36,125 bases of DNA from a virus: positions 1 to 36,125 of IMG/VR virus record IMGVR_UViG_3300012357_000009. One strand, 5' to 3'. The notes below the pieces were generated by a model, which was not told the DNA's origin, searched no databases, and saw only the letters and a list, made by a program, of their open reading frames with translations. This document shows, one piece after another, positions 16,573-22,813 of this stretch. The first letter of the stretch is position 1; each line of letters opens with the position of its first letter. Position numbers and translations under genes: made by a program.

Positions 16573-17334
16573 TTGAACAGACGTTATGGCTGGACGCCTG
16601 ACAAACCGGATCAGCGAGATCATCGCTTCCCTATCCACTTATTCGACCTCGGAGGATTGCCGCCAGTGGTGGATCTGAGATCGCAGTGCCCACCTGTGTA
16701 TGACCAGGGTGCCCTGGGGAGCTGTACCGCTAATGCTATTGCAGGCGCTCTTGAGTTTGACCAGATGAAACAGCAAGAGCAACAAGTCTTCACGCCTTCC
16801 CGGCTGTTCATCTACTACGATGAGCGGACGCGGGAGGGCACGGTCAATGCTGATGCAGGCGCGGCCATTCGAGACGGTATCAAGGGCGTGAATGCGCAAG
16901 GTGCCTGCCATGAGTCGCTATGGCCGTACGACATCTCACAATTCACGGTACAACCGCCTGCCCAGTGCTACCAGGATGCACTGTTACACCGCTCGCTCTC
17001 CTACCAGCGAGTCAAGCAAGATGTGACACACATGAAAGCGGCGCTGGCTGCGGGCTATGTCATCGTCTTTGGGTTTACGGTCTATGAGAGCTTTGAGAGT
17101 CCACAAGTCGCCAGTACTGGTGTGGTGCCGCTACCTGGTCTTGACGAATCAGTGCTCGGAGGTCATGCCGTGGTTGCAGTTGGCTACCGCGATGATGAAC
17201 AGACGTTCATTATAAGGAATTCGTGGAGTGACCAATGGGGCGGGCCAATGCAGGGCTATTGTACGATGCCATACGCCTACCTGGGAAATCGTGGGTTAGC
17301 GAGCGACTTCTGGGTGATCCAGACGGTTCAGTAA
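16573..17334 (+). CDS. Papain-family (C1) cysteine protease
   Basis: The protein has 253 residues. The TTG start at 16573 is set by AAGGAG eight bases upstream. It has all three papain active-site motifs: YDQGALGSCTANAIAGAL with Gln45 and Cys51, GGHAVVAVGY with His198, and IIRNSW with Asn216. It lacks both a signal peptide and a propeptide. The opening RYGWTPDKPDQRDHRF is typical of bacterial papain-like proteins that start directly at the mature enzyme. It sits between the tailspike and lysis genes, so it may be a virion-associated protease used at entry or a protease that matures tail proteins. A processing role on host surface proteins is equally possible. All catalytic residues are present, so it is probably active. 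Confidence 0.85.
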   Translation: MNRRYGWTPDKPDQRDHRFPIHLFDLGGLPPVVDLRSQCPPVYDQGALGSCTANAIAGALEFDQMKQQEQQVFTPSRLFIYYDERTREGTVNADAGAAIRDGIKGVNAQGACHESLWPYDISQFTVQPPAQCYQDALLHRSLSYQRVKQDVTHMKAALAAGYVIVFGFTVYESFESPQVASTGVVPLPGLDESVLGGHAVVAVGYRDDEQTFIIRNSWSDQWGGPMQGYCTMPYAYLGNRGLASDFWVIQTVQ

Positions 17335-17346
17335 AGGGAAACGACG

Positions 17347-17529
17347 ATGAAAACATTACTCGACTTCAACTTCTTAGTCATCCTCAATCTGTTAGTGATC
17401 GTGCTATGGCCTGCTTCGGGCGCATATCCTGGTACACGTGCCAATGTGCTCACTGTCATTATGGTCATCTTAACGGTCATCGCTGTGGTGATCGATATTG
17501 TGTTTTTGGCAATTCGTTTGGGGTCATGA
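17347..17529 (+). CDS. Small membrane protein with two transmembrane segments
   Basis: This 60-residue protein starts at ATG 17347. It is almost entirely hydrophobic: FNFLVILNLLVIVLWPASG forms one transmembrane segment, and NVLTVIMVILTVIAVVIDIV the second, separated by a short loop GAYPGTRA. The size and layout fit a class II-type holin or a small lysis accessory protein. It is the first gene of the lysis block, 12 bases after the protease and 24 bases before the XhlA-like gene. Confidence 0.6.
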   Translation: MKTLLDFNFLVILNLLVIVLWPASGAYPGTRANVLTVIMVILTVIAVVIDIVFLAIRLGS

Positions 17530-17552
17530 GCAGGGGAAGCGAGTAATAAAGT

Positions 17553-17918
17553 ATGGCTCCACAAGAACAACAACCGGACATTGCCACCATGCTCTATATG
17601 ATCAAGTCACTGGAGCAACAGCTTACACATGTCCAAGAGCAACTCAAGTCGTATGTACCGATTTCTTTAAACGATCTCCAACTCCAGAACATCCAGACAA
17701 CGGTGAGCCGCATTGAGCGTGATGTCGTTGCAATGAAGGCCAAACAGGAGGCGATGGAGAAGGATGCGAGGGAAGCCGCTGATAAGCAGCGGGAGGCGAC
17801 GGAGAAGCAGCGGGCTTCCCTCGCTGCACTGCAAATACGCTTTCTGCTTGGCTTTGCGGGCGTGGTGGTCACCATCATCTCTACGGTGATTGCGGGCTTC
17901 ATCACCCATCTTCTCTGA
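17553..17918 (+). CDS. XhlA-like holin/hemolysin protein
   Basis: The protein has 121 residues. It begins with a soluble N-terminal part of coiled-coil character (MLYMIKSLEQQLTHVQEQLK and IQTTVSRIERDVVAMKAKQE) followed by a charged helix with repeats of EKxREA. A single C-terminal transmembrane helix follows (FLLGFAGVVVTIISTVIAGF). This is the XhlA/haemolysin layout found in lysis cassettes of Gram-positive phages, in which XhlA acts with a holin to let the amidase through. Its neighbours (small membrane proteins and an amidase 1 kb downstream) fit. An Rz-type spanin is less likely given the C-terminal anchor. Confidence 0.7.
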   Translation: MAPQEQQPDIATMLYMIKSLEQQLTHVQEQLKSYVPISLNDLQLQNIQTTVSRIERDVVAMKAKQEAMEKDAREAADKQREATEKQRASLAALQIRFLLGFAGVVVTIISTVIAGFITHLL

Positions 17919-17929
17919 AAGGAGGACAC

Positions 17930-18592
17930 ATGAAAGCAAAAACACTCCGAGTCGCGATGCTGACCACGCTCGGTATGAGTATCTTCCTGCTGATTGCACT
18001 GGGAGTGAGCGAGGCTATTCCGATCACCAGTGGCAACAATGACAGCGTGATCCAGCAACAGGCGACCATTCAGTTAGCACGCGATGAATTTCTGGTCAAA
18101 GATATCTTTGCACTCGCCTATAGGCCGGTAACGGTTCGTCCACAAGCAGTAAGCGAGATACAGATACAACTGCCAGCATTCCAGAAAACACAAGCAGGAC
18201 TGATGAATGGTGATGCGGCGCTTGGACTGCCGGGCAATCCCTCTAGTGGAGTCAAAGCCGGGCTGTTGGATGCCCAGCCTGACTATCTGGCAATGACCAC
18301 GGCTATGCAGATTATTCTGGCACATTCTGATAACACCCCTGACCCGATACAGGTGAACATCATCGCTCAGCACGAACGGCCTTACACAGCTGCGATGTAT
18401 ACCGTGGTGATACTGCTCCAACAAGAGGCACAGGCACGCGCCATTCAACTCCTGATTCTCAAGATGACGTTGATCGGGCTGGTGATTATCCTGGTCCTGC
18501 TGAAATATCTCCTATTCACACTGCCAGTGATCAAGCAGAAGATCGAAGAGGAGGCAGCGACCGAAGCGAAAGAGCATTCTCCGGCAACATAA
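17930..18592 (+). CDS. Membrane protein with PilJ-like sensor domain
   Basis: The protein has 220 residues; GGAGG precedes ATG 17930. An N-terminal membrane helix (VAMLTTLGMSIFLLIALGVS) and a C-terminal one (MTLIGLVIILVLLKYLLFTL) bracket an external domain of about 150 residues. That domain is helical, and has the arrangement QLARDEFLVKDIFALAYRPV, LPAFQKTQAGLMNGDAALGL and a later helix pair. It resembles the PilJ-type ligand-binding domain of methyl-accepting chemotaxis transducers, though no HAMP or signalling domain follows; the protein ends with an acidic tail. In a lysis cassette this is unusual. It may anchor or gate the lysis machinery, or be a superinfection-exclusion protein. The PilJ resemblance is from memory of the pattern and should be treated as tentative. 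Confidence 0.45.
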   Translation: MKAKTLRVAMLTTLGMSIFLLIALGVSEAIPITSGNNDSVIQQQATIQLARDEFLVKDIFALAYRPVTVRPQAVSEIQIQLPAFQKTQAGLMNGDAALGLPGNPSSGVKAGLLDAQPDYLAMTTAMQIILAHSDNTPDPIQVNIIAQHERPYTAAMYTVVILLQQEAQARAIQLLILKMTLIGLVIILVLLKYLLFTLPVIKQKIEEEAATEAKEHSPAT

Positions 18593-18677
18593 CACAGAAC
18601 AATGTAGAACAATGCAATCACATTGTCAGTATTTGTATCTATCCCTGCCAGGTCAGGAATGGTAGGAGAGGCGCATT

Positions 18678-18917
18678 ATGAATCAATTTAAATTACCGTC
18701 ATTCGAGAGAAGTCCCTACGAACAGGACACCGCCAAAAATCCTGTTGTTTATCGTTATCCGCCGCAGTGGGACCAACAGAGTAACCGTCACAACAAAAAC
18801 ACAACCCCGTCTATCCCTTATTTGTTCGGATTCATCATGATCCTATTCTTTACAGGCTATGGGGCGCTCATGACGGGCTGGTTGCTCGTCAAAGCGTTCT
18901 GGCTGGCTACCCATTAG
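18678..18917 (+). CDS. Small single-pass membrane protein
   Basis: This 79-residue protein starts at ATG 18678 after AGGAGAGGCGC. The first 45 residues are hydrophilic and rich in Pro, Gln, Asn and Tyr; the remainder is one long membrane helix (SIPYLFGFIMILFFTGYGAL and onward). Such a layout is found in small lysis or accessory proteins. No family is recognised. It lies between the PilJ-like gene and the amidase and is read in the same direction. Confidence 0.5.
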   Translation: MNQFKLPSFERSPYEQDTAKNPVVYRYPPQWDQQSNRHNKNTTPSIPYLFGFIMILFFTGYGALMTGWLLVKAFWLATH

Positions 18918-18969
18918 AAGTTGAGTTGGCTGCTCATTCGAGCGTTCATGGAATCAGTGAGGTGAAGCA

Positions 18970-19815
18970 ATGAGGTTTGATTCTCTGGGATGGCTTGATA
19001 TTGCACAAGGATATGACATCTCTGGAAACAGTTTTGATCGTAGCGGGGTGAAAGCTACGCACTTGGTTATTCACGGTACTGCAGGAGGCTCTGATGCTCA
19101 TGGAACAATGGCCTATATGGGTGCAAATGGCGTATCCACGCATTTTGCAATCTCAACTGATGGAACAATCGTTCAGGGAGTTAACTGTAATAAAGCGGCA
19201 TGGGCCAATGCACCACTCAATGCACCACGTCTCAACTTCGCGCATGCTGACATAAACCCTAACCTTTGGACTGTTAGTGTGGAATTCTGCAAGCCTGACA
19301 TCACTAATCAGGTCAATATCACGGATGCACAGAAACAATCAGGTTTTGCACTCATCAAAATGATCTGTGAGACGTACGGTATTCCAAAGAAGCAGGGCGA
19401 CGGCAATGGGGGTATTATCAGCCACGCAGACATCAATAGTGTAGATCGTGCCCGTTGCCCTGGCACCTTTCCGTGGAGCGATCTCATGGCATTCCTGAAA
19501 GGAGGGACACCAGTGGCACCAAACAAAAACCAGATTATAGCGGCGCAGCAAGAGTGGGGCAGCACTGCCTCTTCCTTTCCAAACAACGTCTCGCCCTCCT
19601 ACACGACAGGCATTGCAGCAGCATGGAGAGACCGCTACTATCGCGGCCAGCAACTCGGCGGTCCAACGTCTGACGAAGTAACGACTGACCATGATGGCAA
19701 GAGTAGAATCGATTGGGGCGGTAATACTGTCATCTTTCAGTATTTCCGTTATGGGCATGCTGAATGGAGCAATGGAAGTTGTCGCTTCTTCGATGGACGG
19801 AGCGAGATCATCTAA
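18970..19815 (+). CDS. Endolysin: N-acetylmuramoyl-L-alanine amidase
   Basis: The protein has 281 residues with ATG 18970 after a GAGG site. Residues about 29-175 are an amidase_2 (T7 lysozyme / PGRP fold) domain that cuts the amide bond between muramic acid and the stem peptide. The zinc ligands are visible: His35 in LVIHGTAGG, His152 in IISHADINS and Cys163 in DRARCPGTFPW, with Glu105 in TVSVEFCK nearby. A linker with VAPNKNQIIAAQQEW leads to a C-terminal domain of about 90 residues (RGQQLGGPTSDEV, DWGGNTVIFQYF, GHAEWSNGSCRFFDG) that resembles cell-wall-binding modules. There is no signal peptide, so it depends on the holins around it for release. Confidence 0.9.
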   Translation: MRFDSLGWLDIAQGYDISGNSFDRSGVKATHLVIHGTAGGSDAHGTMAYMGANGVSTHFAISTDGTIVQGVNCNKAAWANAPLNAPRLNFAHADINPNLWTVSVEFCKPDITNQVNITDAQKQSGFALIKMICETYGIPKKQGDGNGGIISHADINSVDRARCPGTFPWSDLMAFLKGGTPVAPNKNQIIAAQQEWGSTASSFPNNVSPSYTTGIAAAWRDRYYRGQQLGGPTSDEVTTDHDGKSRIDWGGNTVIFQYFRYGHAEWSNGSCRFFDGRSEII

Positions 19816-19859
19816 TCTCTGCTGTTCTTCACAGGTTTTTCATAAAGGGGGATACCATC

Positions 19860-20180
19860 ATGCCAACCATCCCACAAGACTATCTCGGCGTCCTTGCCGT
19901 CCTTATTACCTTCTTCAGTCACAGACTCAGAACAGACAGGCTCTCAAATGGAGCGAACTCTTGGCTGGCTGGAGGGGCTATCGTGGCTATCGTGATTCTC
20001 ACAGCATGGATGACCACCGGATTCACAACGGACTTGCGAGCGAATATCCTACTGTGTTGCTCTATCGCGCTCTCGCTCACTTCGGTCATCAAAGAGTTGC
20101 TGGACCTGCTGGACTACCAGGCGCAAGCATCGTCACCACTTGCACCAGAGCCGAAAGTAGTGCCACCAGTGCACGAATGA
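19860..20180 (+). CDS. Putative holin
   Basis: The frame is open from 19764 inside the amidase gene, but AAAGGGGG before ATG 19860 sets the start (106 residues). Three hydrophobic segments can be traced: YLGVLAVLITFFSH, WLAGGAIVAIVILTAWMTTG and ANILLCCSIALSLTSVI. A charged, proline-rich C-terminus follows, LLDYQAQASSPLAPEPKVVP. The pattern of three membrane segments with a polar tail, directly after the endolysin, fits a class I holin. It is the last gene of the late operon; the terminator at 20256-20280 follows. Confidence 0.6.
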   Translation: MPTIPQDYLGVLAVLITFFSHRLRTDRLSNGANSWLAGGAIVAIVILTAWMTTGFTTDLRANILLCCSIALSLTSVIKELLDLLDYQAQASSPLAPEPKVVPPVHE

Positions 20181-20255
20181 AATGGATGTTCCAAAAAGAG
20201 AGCCTGGAGCGTTCTATGGATGAGTGAAGATTCATACAAGGGTTTTTCATCCGGT

Positions 20256-20280
20256 CCCAACAGCGGTACTGTTGGGTTTT
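20256..20280 (+). terminator. Intrinsic terminator of the late operon
   Basis: CCCAACAG (20256-20263) pairs with CTGTTGGG (20269-20276) across a CGGTA loop, followed by TTTT (20277-20280). It is the only strong terminator found after the structural genes. The U-run directly abuts the tRNA gene, so the tRNA would be expressed by readthrough or from a promoter that I cannot see. Confidence 0.8.
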
Positions 20281-20354
20281 AGCGGGTTGGAGAAGAGGTC
20301 TATCTCGCTAGTCTCATAAATTAGAGAACGCAAGTTCAAATCTTGCACCCGCTC
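20281..20354 (+). tRNA. tRNA with anticodon CAU (Met or modified Ile)
   Basis: All arms fold: acceptor AGCGGGT with ACCCGCT (7 bp), D-stem GAGA/TCTC with a GG-containing loop, anticodon stem CTAGT/ATTAG with loop CTCATAA, five-base variable loop AGAAC, and T-stem GCAAG/CTTGC with loop TTCAAAT. The G15-C48 tertiary pair is possible. The anticodon is CAU, so it is elongator Met, initiator Met or Ile2 after lysidine modification. Position 1-72 is an A-U pair, unlike the usual bacterial initiator. The discriminator base is C, which is unusual for these classes, and no CCA is encoded. It is adjacent to the late terminator. Confidence 0.9.
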
Positions 20355-20698
20355 TATACCGTGGGGGATGTTTTCGGAAAGCAGGAAGAGGCCCCCAAGT
20401 GTGATTATCGAGTAGCACTTGCAGATACCGTGGGCTGGTCATTCCCCACGGTATTTCTGTGTTATACTGAGGTGGACGGATACACATTGAAACAACACAT
20501 CCCCGCGCTGAGCATTCCGGTATTCAGCGCGGGGATGTCGCGTTCTTGTGTCGGTCTGTTATACTAGCAGCGGCATGCTAATCGAGGTGTGCCGGATCGC
20601 AACGCAATGGTAACACAGAATCAATATCGGTCTCTAAGTACAGCAAACGAGCCAGAGGTAAGTGTTCCTCTGGCTCGTTTGTGTCTATCCTGCCGATC
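20355..20698 (+). ncRNA. Gene-free stretch with two promoter-hairpin units
   Basis: No protein gene is convincing here. ATACCGTGGG occurs twice (20356-20365 and 20425-20434), and the second copy pairs with CCCACGGTAT (20445-20454). TGGGGG (20362-20367) can pair with CCCCCA (20392-20397). An extended -10 element TGTTATACT (-10 at 20463-20468) is followed by a perfect 15-bp hairpin (20497-20511 with 20524-20538). A second TGTTATACT (-10 at 20560-20565) is followed by a 14-bp hairpin at 20645-20680. Both units could produce short structured RNAs. Confidence 0.5.
20645..20680. terminator. Bidirectional hairpin between plus-strand unit and minus-strand gene
   Basis: AAACGAGCCAGAGG (20645-20658) pairs over 14 bp with CCTCTGGCTCGTTT (20667-20680) across an 8-base loop. 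It lies at the end of the minus-strand gene 20699-21016 and of the plus-strand unit. The uridine runs are short (TTT), so termination strength is uncertain. Confidence 0.6.
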
Positions 20699-21016
20699 CT
20701 ACGGGGCTGTACGCCTTTCTGGTGGGAACGGATCATCAATCTCCTCATCGACAATCAGCCAATCGGATGATGATGATTGACGTCCTAACTGTTTAAGCAC
20801 ATCTGACCATTCCAGTAGATCAGTATGTTCGCTAAATTGTCGCGTCTTTTCACCTTTCTCATCTAAGAGAAGAAAGATCTTGAGCCGGTGAACATACCAG
20901 TCCTCAAACTTCTTAATGCCTATCTCATGGATGTAGTGAATAGAATTCACTGGCTTAAATCGTATCTTAGCGACACGACCATTTTCGATCAGTTCGCGTA
21001 ACTGACTCAACAACAT
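20699..21016 (-). CDS. Hypothetical early protein
   Basis: The frame is open from ATG 21043, but I prefer ATG 21016 (105 residues): GGAAGGG lies upstream at a fair distance, and a -10-like TATAGC lies just before it. The protein is mixed alpha/beta: LLSQLRELIENGRVAKIRFK, YIHEIGIKKFEDWYVHRLKI, FLLLDEKGEKTRQF and a helical segment LLEWSDVLKQLGR. It ends in an acidic, proline-rich tail (WLIVDEEIDDPFPPERR). I do not recognise a family. It is the last gene of the leftward block and is separated from the rest of it by the plus-strand XRE gene and the permuted tRNA. Confidence 0.5.
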   Translation of the reverse strand: MLLSQLRELIENGRVAKIRFKPVNSIHYIHEIGIKKFEDWYVHRLKIFLLLDEKGEKTRQFSEHTDLLEWSDVLKQLGRQSSSSDWLIVDEEIDDPFPPERRTAP

Positions 21017-21043
21017 AATACGCGCCCTTCCACGCACCACCAT

Positions 21044-21357
21044 ATGCTATACTGATGGTGCAGAAACTAGCTGTAACTCCTCAAACAATCATCGGGCGGG
21101 ACTGCCATCTCGCCCAAACCCCTTCATCACTCTCGTTTGTGCTCTCACCTCCCTTCTCTGGAACACTTGCACTATAATGCTGTCCTCTCGATTGCCGATA
21201 GAGGGTAGTAGCCTTAAAAACATATGATTACATGACGCGTGGTGTCAAGAGAACTGCTTTTATAACCATTGGCTTGATAAACGCTGATAAGCTCCCGGCT
21301 CTTCTTTTCGCAAGGACGTGTGTAGACTGATGCTCATCATATGAGGCAGGATGCACA
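21044..21357 (+). promoter_or_regulatory. Gene-free stretch with promoters upstream of the XRE gene
   Basis: No gene is seen. TGCTATACT (-10 at 21048-21053) is followed by a hairpin GGGCGGGA / TCTCGCCC (21094-21101 with 21108-21115, one G-U pair). A TATAAT at 21173-21178 lies before a weak hairpin. A TAGACT at 21323-21328 with a preceding TG is well placed to drive the XRE gene at 21358. -35 boxes are not obvious at any of these. Confidence 0.5.
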
Positions 21358-21594
21358 ATGGTTCGTCTAAAAGTAAAAGAGATCGCAAAACAGAAGGGGC
21401 TGAGTCAACGCAAGCTCTTTCTTCGCTCAGGCGTGGATATCAGAACACTCCAGCGTATTTGGAGAGATGAGTACACTAACATCACGCTAGACACACTTGG
21501 CAGGCTAGCGCGTGCGTTGGGTGTGGATTCTTCAGAGCTTATAGAGGGAGTAGCAGAGGTGCCAGATCATATCAGGGAGTTACCACCAGAGTAG
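21358..21594 (+). CDS. XRE/Cro-CI family DNA-binding regulator
   Basis: The protein has 78 residues, essentially one HTH domain. The helix-turn-helix reads KEIAKQKGLSQRKLFLRSGV followed by DIRTLQRIWRDEYTNITLDT and LGRLARALGVDSSELI, the standard five-helix Cro/CI fold with a conserved GLSQ and LARALGV. It has a short acidic tail and no dimerisation domain, as in Cro-like phage regulators. Start ATG 21358 follows AGGCAGGA. It is the only plus-strand protein gene in a leftward region, which suggests a lysis-lysogeny or early-gene switch. A role as repressor of the surrounding promoters is an inference. Confidence 0.85.
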   Translation: MVRLKVKEIAKQKGLSQRKLFLRSGVDIRTLQRIWRDEYTNITLDTLGRLARALGVDSSELIEGVAEVPDHIRELPPE

Positions 21595-21612
21595 GGAAGA
21601 TCTTGACTCGCG

Positions 21613-21621
21613 TGCTACGAT
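21613..21621 (+). promoter_or_regulatory. Extended -10 element before the permuted tRNA
   Basis: TGCTACGAT at 21613-21621 matches the TGnTAnnnT form seen repeatedly in this region (TGCTATACT and variants). Transcription would start near 21628, about 30 bases before the tRNA 3' segment. No proper -35 box is seen; TTGACT at 21603-21608 is too close. Confidence 0.45.
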
Positions 21622-21659
21622 GGAGACGAGCGTACTCTTATGGTAGGGGCATACAAACA

Positions 21660-21737
21660 TTGCTTTGCGGAAGCAGAGGTTGGAGGTTCGAGTCCTTCTC
21701 CCGGCTCCATATGCCGGGATAGCTCAACGGTAGAGCG
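21660..21737 (+). tRNA. Circularly permuted tRNA, anticodon GCG (Arg), 3' part first
   Basis: The 3' part comes first: anticodon stem TTGCT (21660-21664) and AGCAG (21672-21676) around loop TTGCGGA, variable loop AGGTT, T-stem GGAGG/CCTTC (21682-21686, 21694-21698) with TTCGAGT, acceptor strand TCCCGGC (21699-21705), T, then encoded CCA (21707-21709). After three bases the 5' part begins: acceptor strand GCCGGGA (21713-21719), TA, D-stem GCTC/GAGC with loop AACGGTA, and G26 (21737). The acceptor strands match over 7 bp. Put together, the parts give one complete tRNA with exactly one base between D and anticodon stems, and with A15-U48, U8-A14 and G26-A44 contacts. No matching 5' half lies upstream and no matching 3' half lies downstream. 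It might also be a remnant of two broken tandem genes. Confidence 0.65.
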
Positions 21738-21871
21738 CTTAGTTTAGCACCTGCGACTTGTACGCCAAACTCACTACAGTTTGCTATTTGTCAAGTATGT
21801 GGCACTCATCCGAGATTGAAACGATCTGGCAAAGATGCGTCTCCAGGTGGGTATTCCCGTTAGGGTGTAGC
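21738..21871 (+). other. Non-coding trailer after the permuted tRNA
   Basis: No gene is seen. The stretch may pair with the leader of the permuted tRNA: GTTT (21742-21745) with AAAC (21655-21658), and GTACGCC (21760-21766) with GGCATAC (21648-21654), one mismatch. A small hairpin CAAACT/AGTTTG lies at 21766-21783. The rest shows no feature. Confidence 0.35.
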
Positions 21872-21911
21872 AAGAGGAGTGTTCTCACATTCGAGAACAC
21901 TCCTCTTTGTT
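21872..21911. terminator. Strong bidirectional terminator
   Basis: AAGAGGAGTGTTCTC (21872-21886) pairs over 15 bp with GAGAACACTCCTCTT (21893-21907) across a six-base loop, followed by TTTGTTGTTG. It would end both the permuted-tRNA transcript on the plus strand and the leftward operon on the minus strand. Confidence 0.75.
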
Positions 21912-21924
21912 GTTGCGCGGGCTT

Positions 21925-22182
21925 CTATCGTGCTCGCTCTGGACGCTGCGGGCGAGGGTTGCGATTTGGCAGCGGATCACGTAACTTGCGTGGCGAACGA
22001 GGAGATTCGTACTCTTCCTCAACTTCCTCCTCTTCTTCGATCTCTTCCTCATCTTCAACCTCGATTAAATCGAGGTTTGTCTGCTCATCACCGGGATAAT
22101 TGCCGTGTCCATCGCGCTGGCAAGGGTCGGATTTGCAATAGCCACAATAGGTCTTTGAGTCGAATGGATTGAAATTTAACAT
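21925..22182 (-). CDS. Small acidic protein with N-terminal cysteine cluster
   Basis: The protein has 85 residues. ATG 22182-22180 (minus strand) follows AAAGGAAC at good spacing. The N-terminal third contains YCGYCKSDPCQRDGHG, three cysteines and a histidine that could bind zinc. The middle is a run of Glu with Asp and Val (DLIEVEDEEEIEEEEEVEEE), and the end is basic and proline-rich (RSPRKLRDPLPNRNPRPQRP). A DNA-mimic or nucleic-acid-binding adaptor is imaginable, but the sequence supports no function. It is the terminal gene of the leftward operon, before the terminator at 21872-21911. Confidence 0.6.
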   Translation of the reverse strand: MLNFNPFDSKTYCGYCKSDPCQRDGHGNYPGDEQTNLDLIEVEDEEEIEEEEEVEEEYESPRSPRKLRDPLPNRNPRPQRPERAR

Positions 22183-22230
22183 GATTGTTGTTCCTTTCTC
22201 GATGATCGCGCCACTCTGGCGGTCACATTA

Positions 22231-22761
22231 CTATTCAGCGAGTGCCCTTCGCAACTCGTTAGCAAGCTCGTTCTCTTCGTTGAAGAACGCTTCAGAGAGG
22301 TAATCATCTTCAGAGCCAGCGCCACCATCAACATATTCGCTCATGTCGTCAGTGTCCAATGCTGGCAGGCGAAGCATAACGCCTGCGCTCTCATACAGGT
22401 TCCCGATCTGATTATTCCAGAGATTTTGCCATGTCCCATCCGGGAGTAGCTCAACGCTGTAACCAGATCCGCCCCATGATGCACGTGTGCTGGATATAAC
22501 GCCAGATTTGAAATCATCGGATAACAGGTAACTATCCAACGTCATGGCAATCTGATGCTTGGCAGTCGCAATCATCTTATCGTGAGGTACATTTGATAGG
22601 TATTTCTCTAACGGTGTCATGTCAGTAAACCTGCTTTCTAGTAAATGCTCAATAAACACTCTTCTGGATTCGGGCTGTCGATCTAGACGTTCCAAGAGAT
22701 CTTGGCGAACGTCTAAATTAATCTGTACGTAGACTCCCTTTCGTGTTCTTGGTCGGGCCAT
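22231..22761 (-). CDS. Hypothetical protein with ribbon-helix-helix-like N-terminus
   Basis: The protein has 176 residues, and the start is secured by AGGAGGTGATGAG before the ATG. The N-terminus MARPRTRKGVYVQINLDVRQ has the basic strand and following helices (DLLERLDRQPESRRVFIEHL) of a ribbon-helix-helix DNA-binding domain. The rest contains a beta region with GSGYSVELLPDGTWQNLWNN and an acidic C-terminus. A consensus promoter lies 24 bases upstream. It therefore heads a leftward transcript that includes the 85-residue acidic protein. A transcriptional regulator is the likeliest role. Confidence 0.6.
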   Translation of the reverse strand: MARPRTRKGVYVQINLDVRQDLLERLDRQPESRRVFIEHLLESRFTDMTPLEKYLSNVPHDKMIATAKHQIAMTLDSYLLSDDFKSGVISSTRASWGGSGYSVELLPDGTWQNLWNNQIGNLYESAGVMLRLPALDTDDMSEYVDGGAGSEDDYLSEAFFNEENELANELRRALAE

Positions 22762-22784
22762 CTCATCACCTCCTCATGTCATTA

Positions 22785-22813
22785 ATTATATACATAAATA
22801 ACTATCTTGTCAA
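22785..22813 (-). promoter_or_regulatory. Consensus sigma-70 promoter reading leftward
   Basis: On the minus strand TTGACA (22813-22808), a 17-base spacer and TATAAT (22790-22785) form a perfect consensus promoter. Transcription would start near 22778, 17 bases before the ATG at 22761. It is the best-matching promoter in the window. Confidence 0.9.

Noticed and set aside
21601-21660. Possible 5' half of an ordinary tRNA just before the permuted one
   Set aside because: CTCTTATGGTAGGGG looks like a D-arm, but no upstream strand can pair with acceptor TCCCGGC, the conserved A14 is missing, and about nine extra bases lie before the anticodon stem.
21738-21925. Downstream 3' half (tRNA split by an intron)
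   Set aside because: No TTCGA T-loop plus CCCGGC acceptor strand occurs before the terminator at 21872; the only TTCGAG is inside that terminator hairpin.
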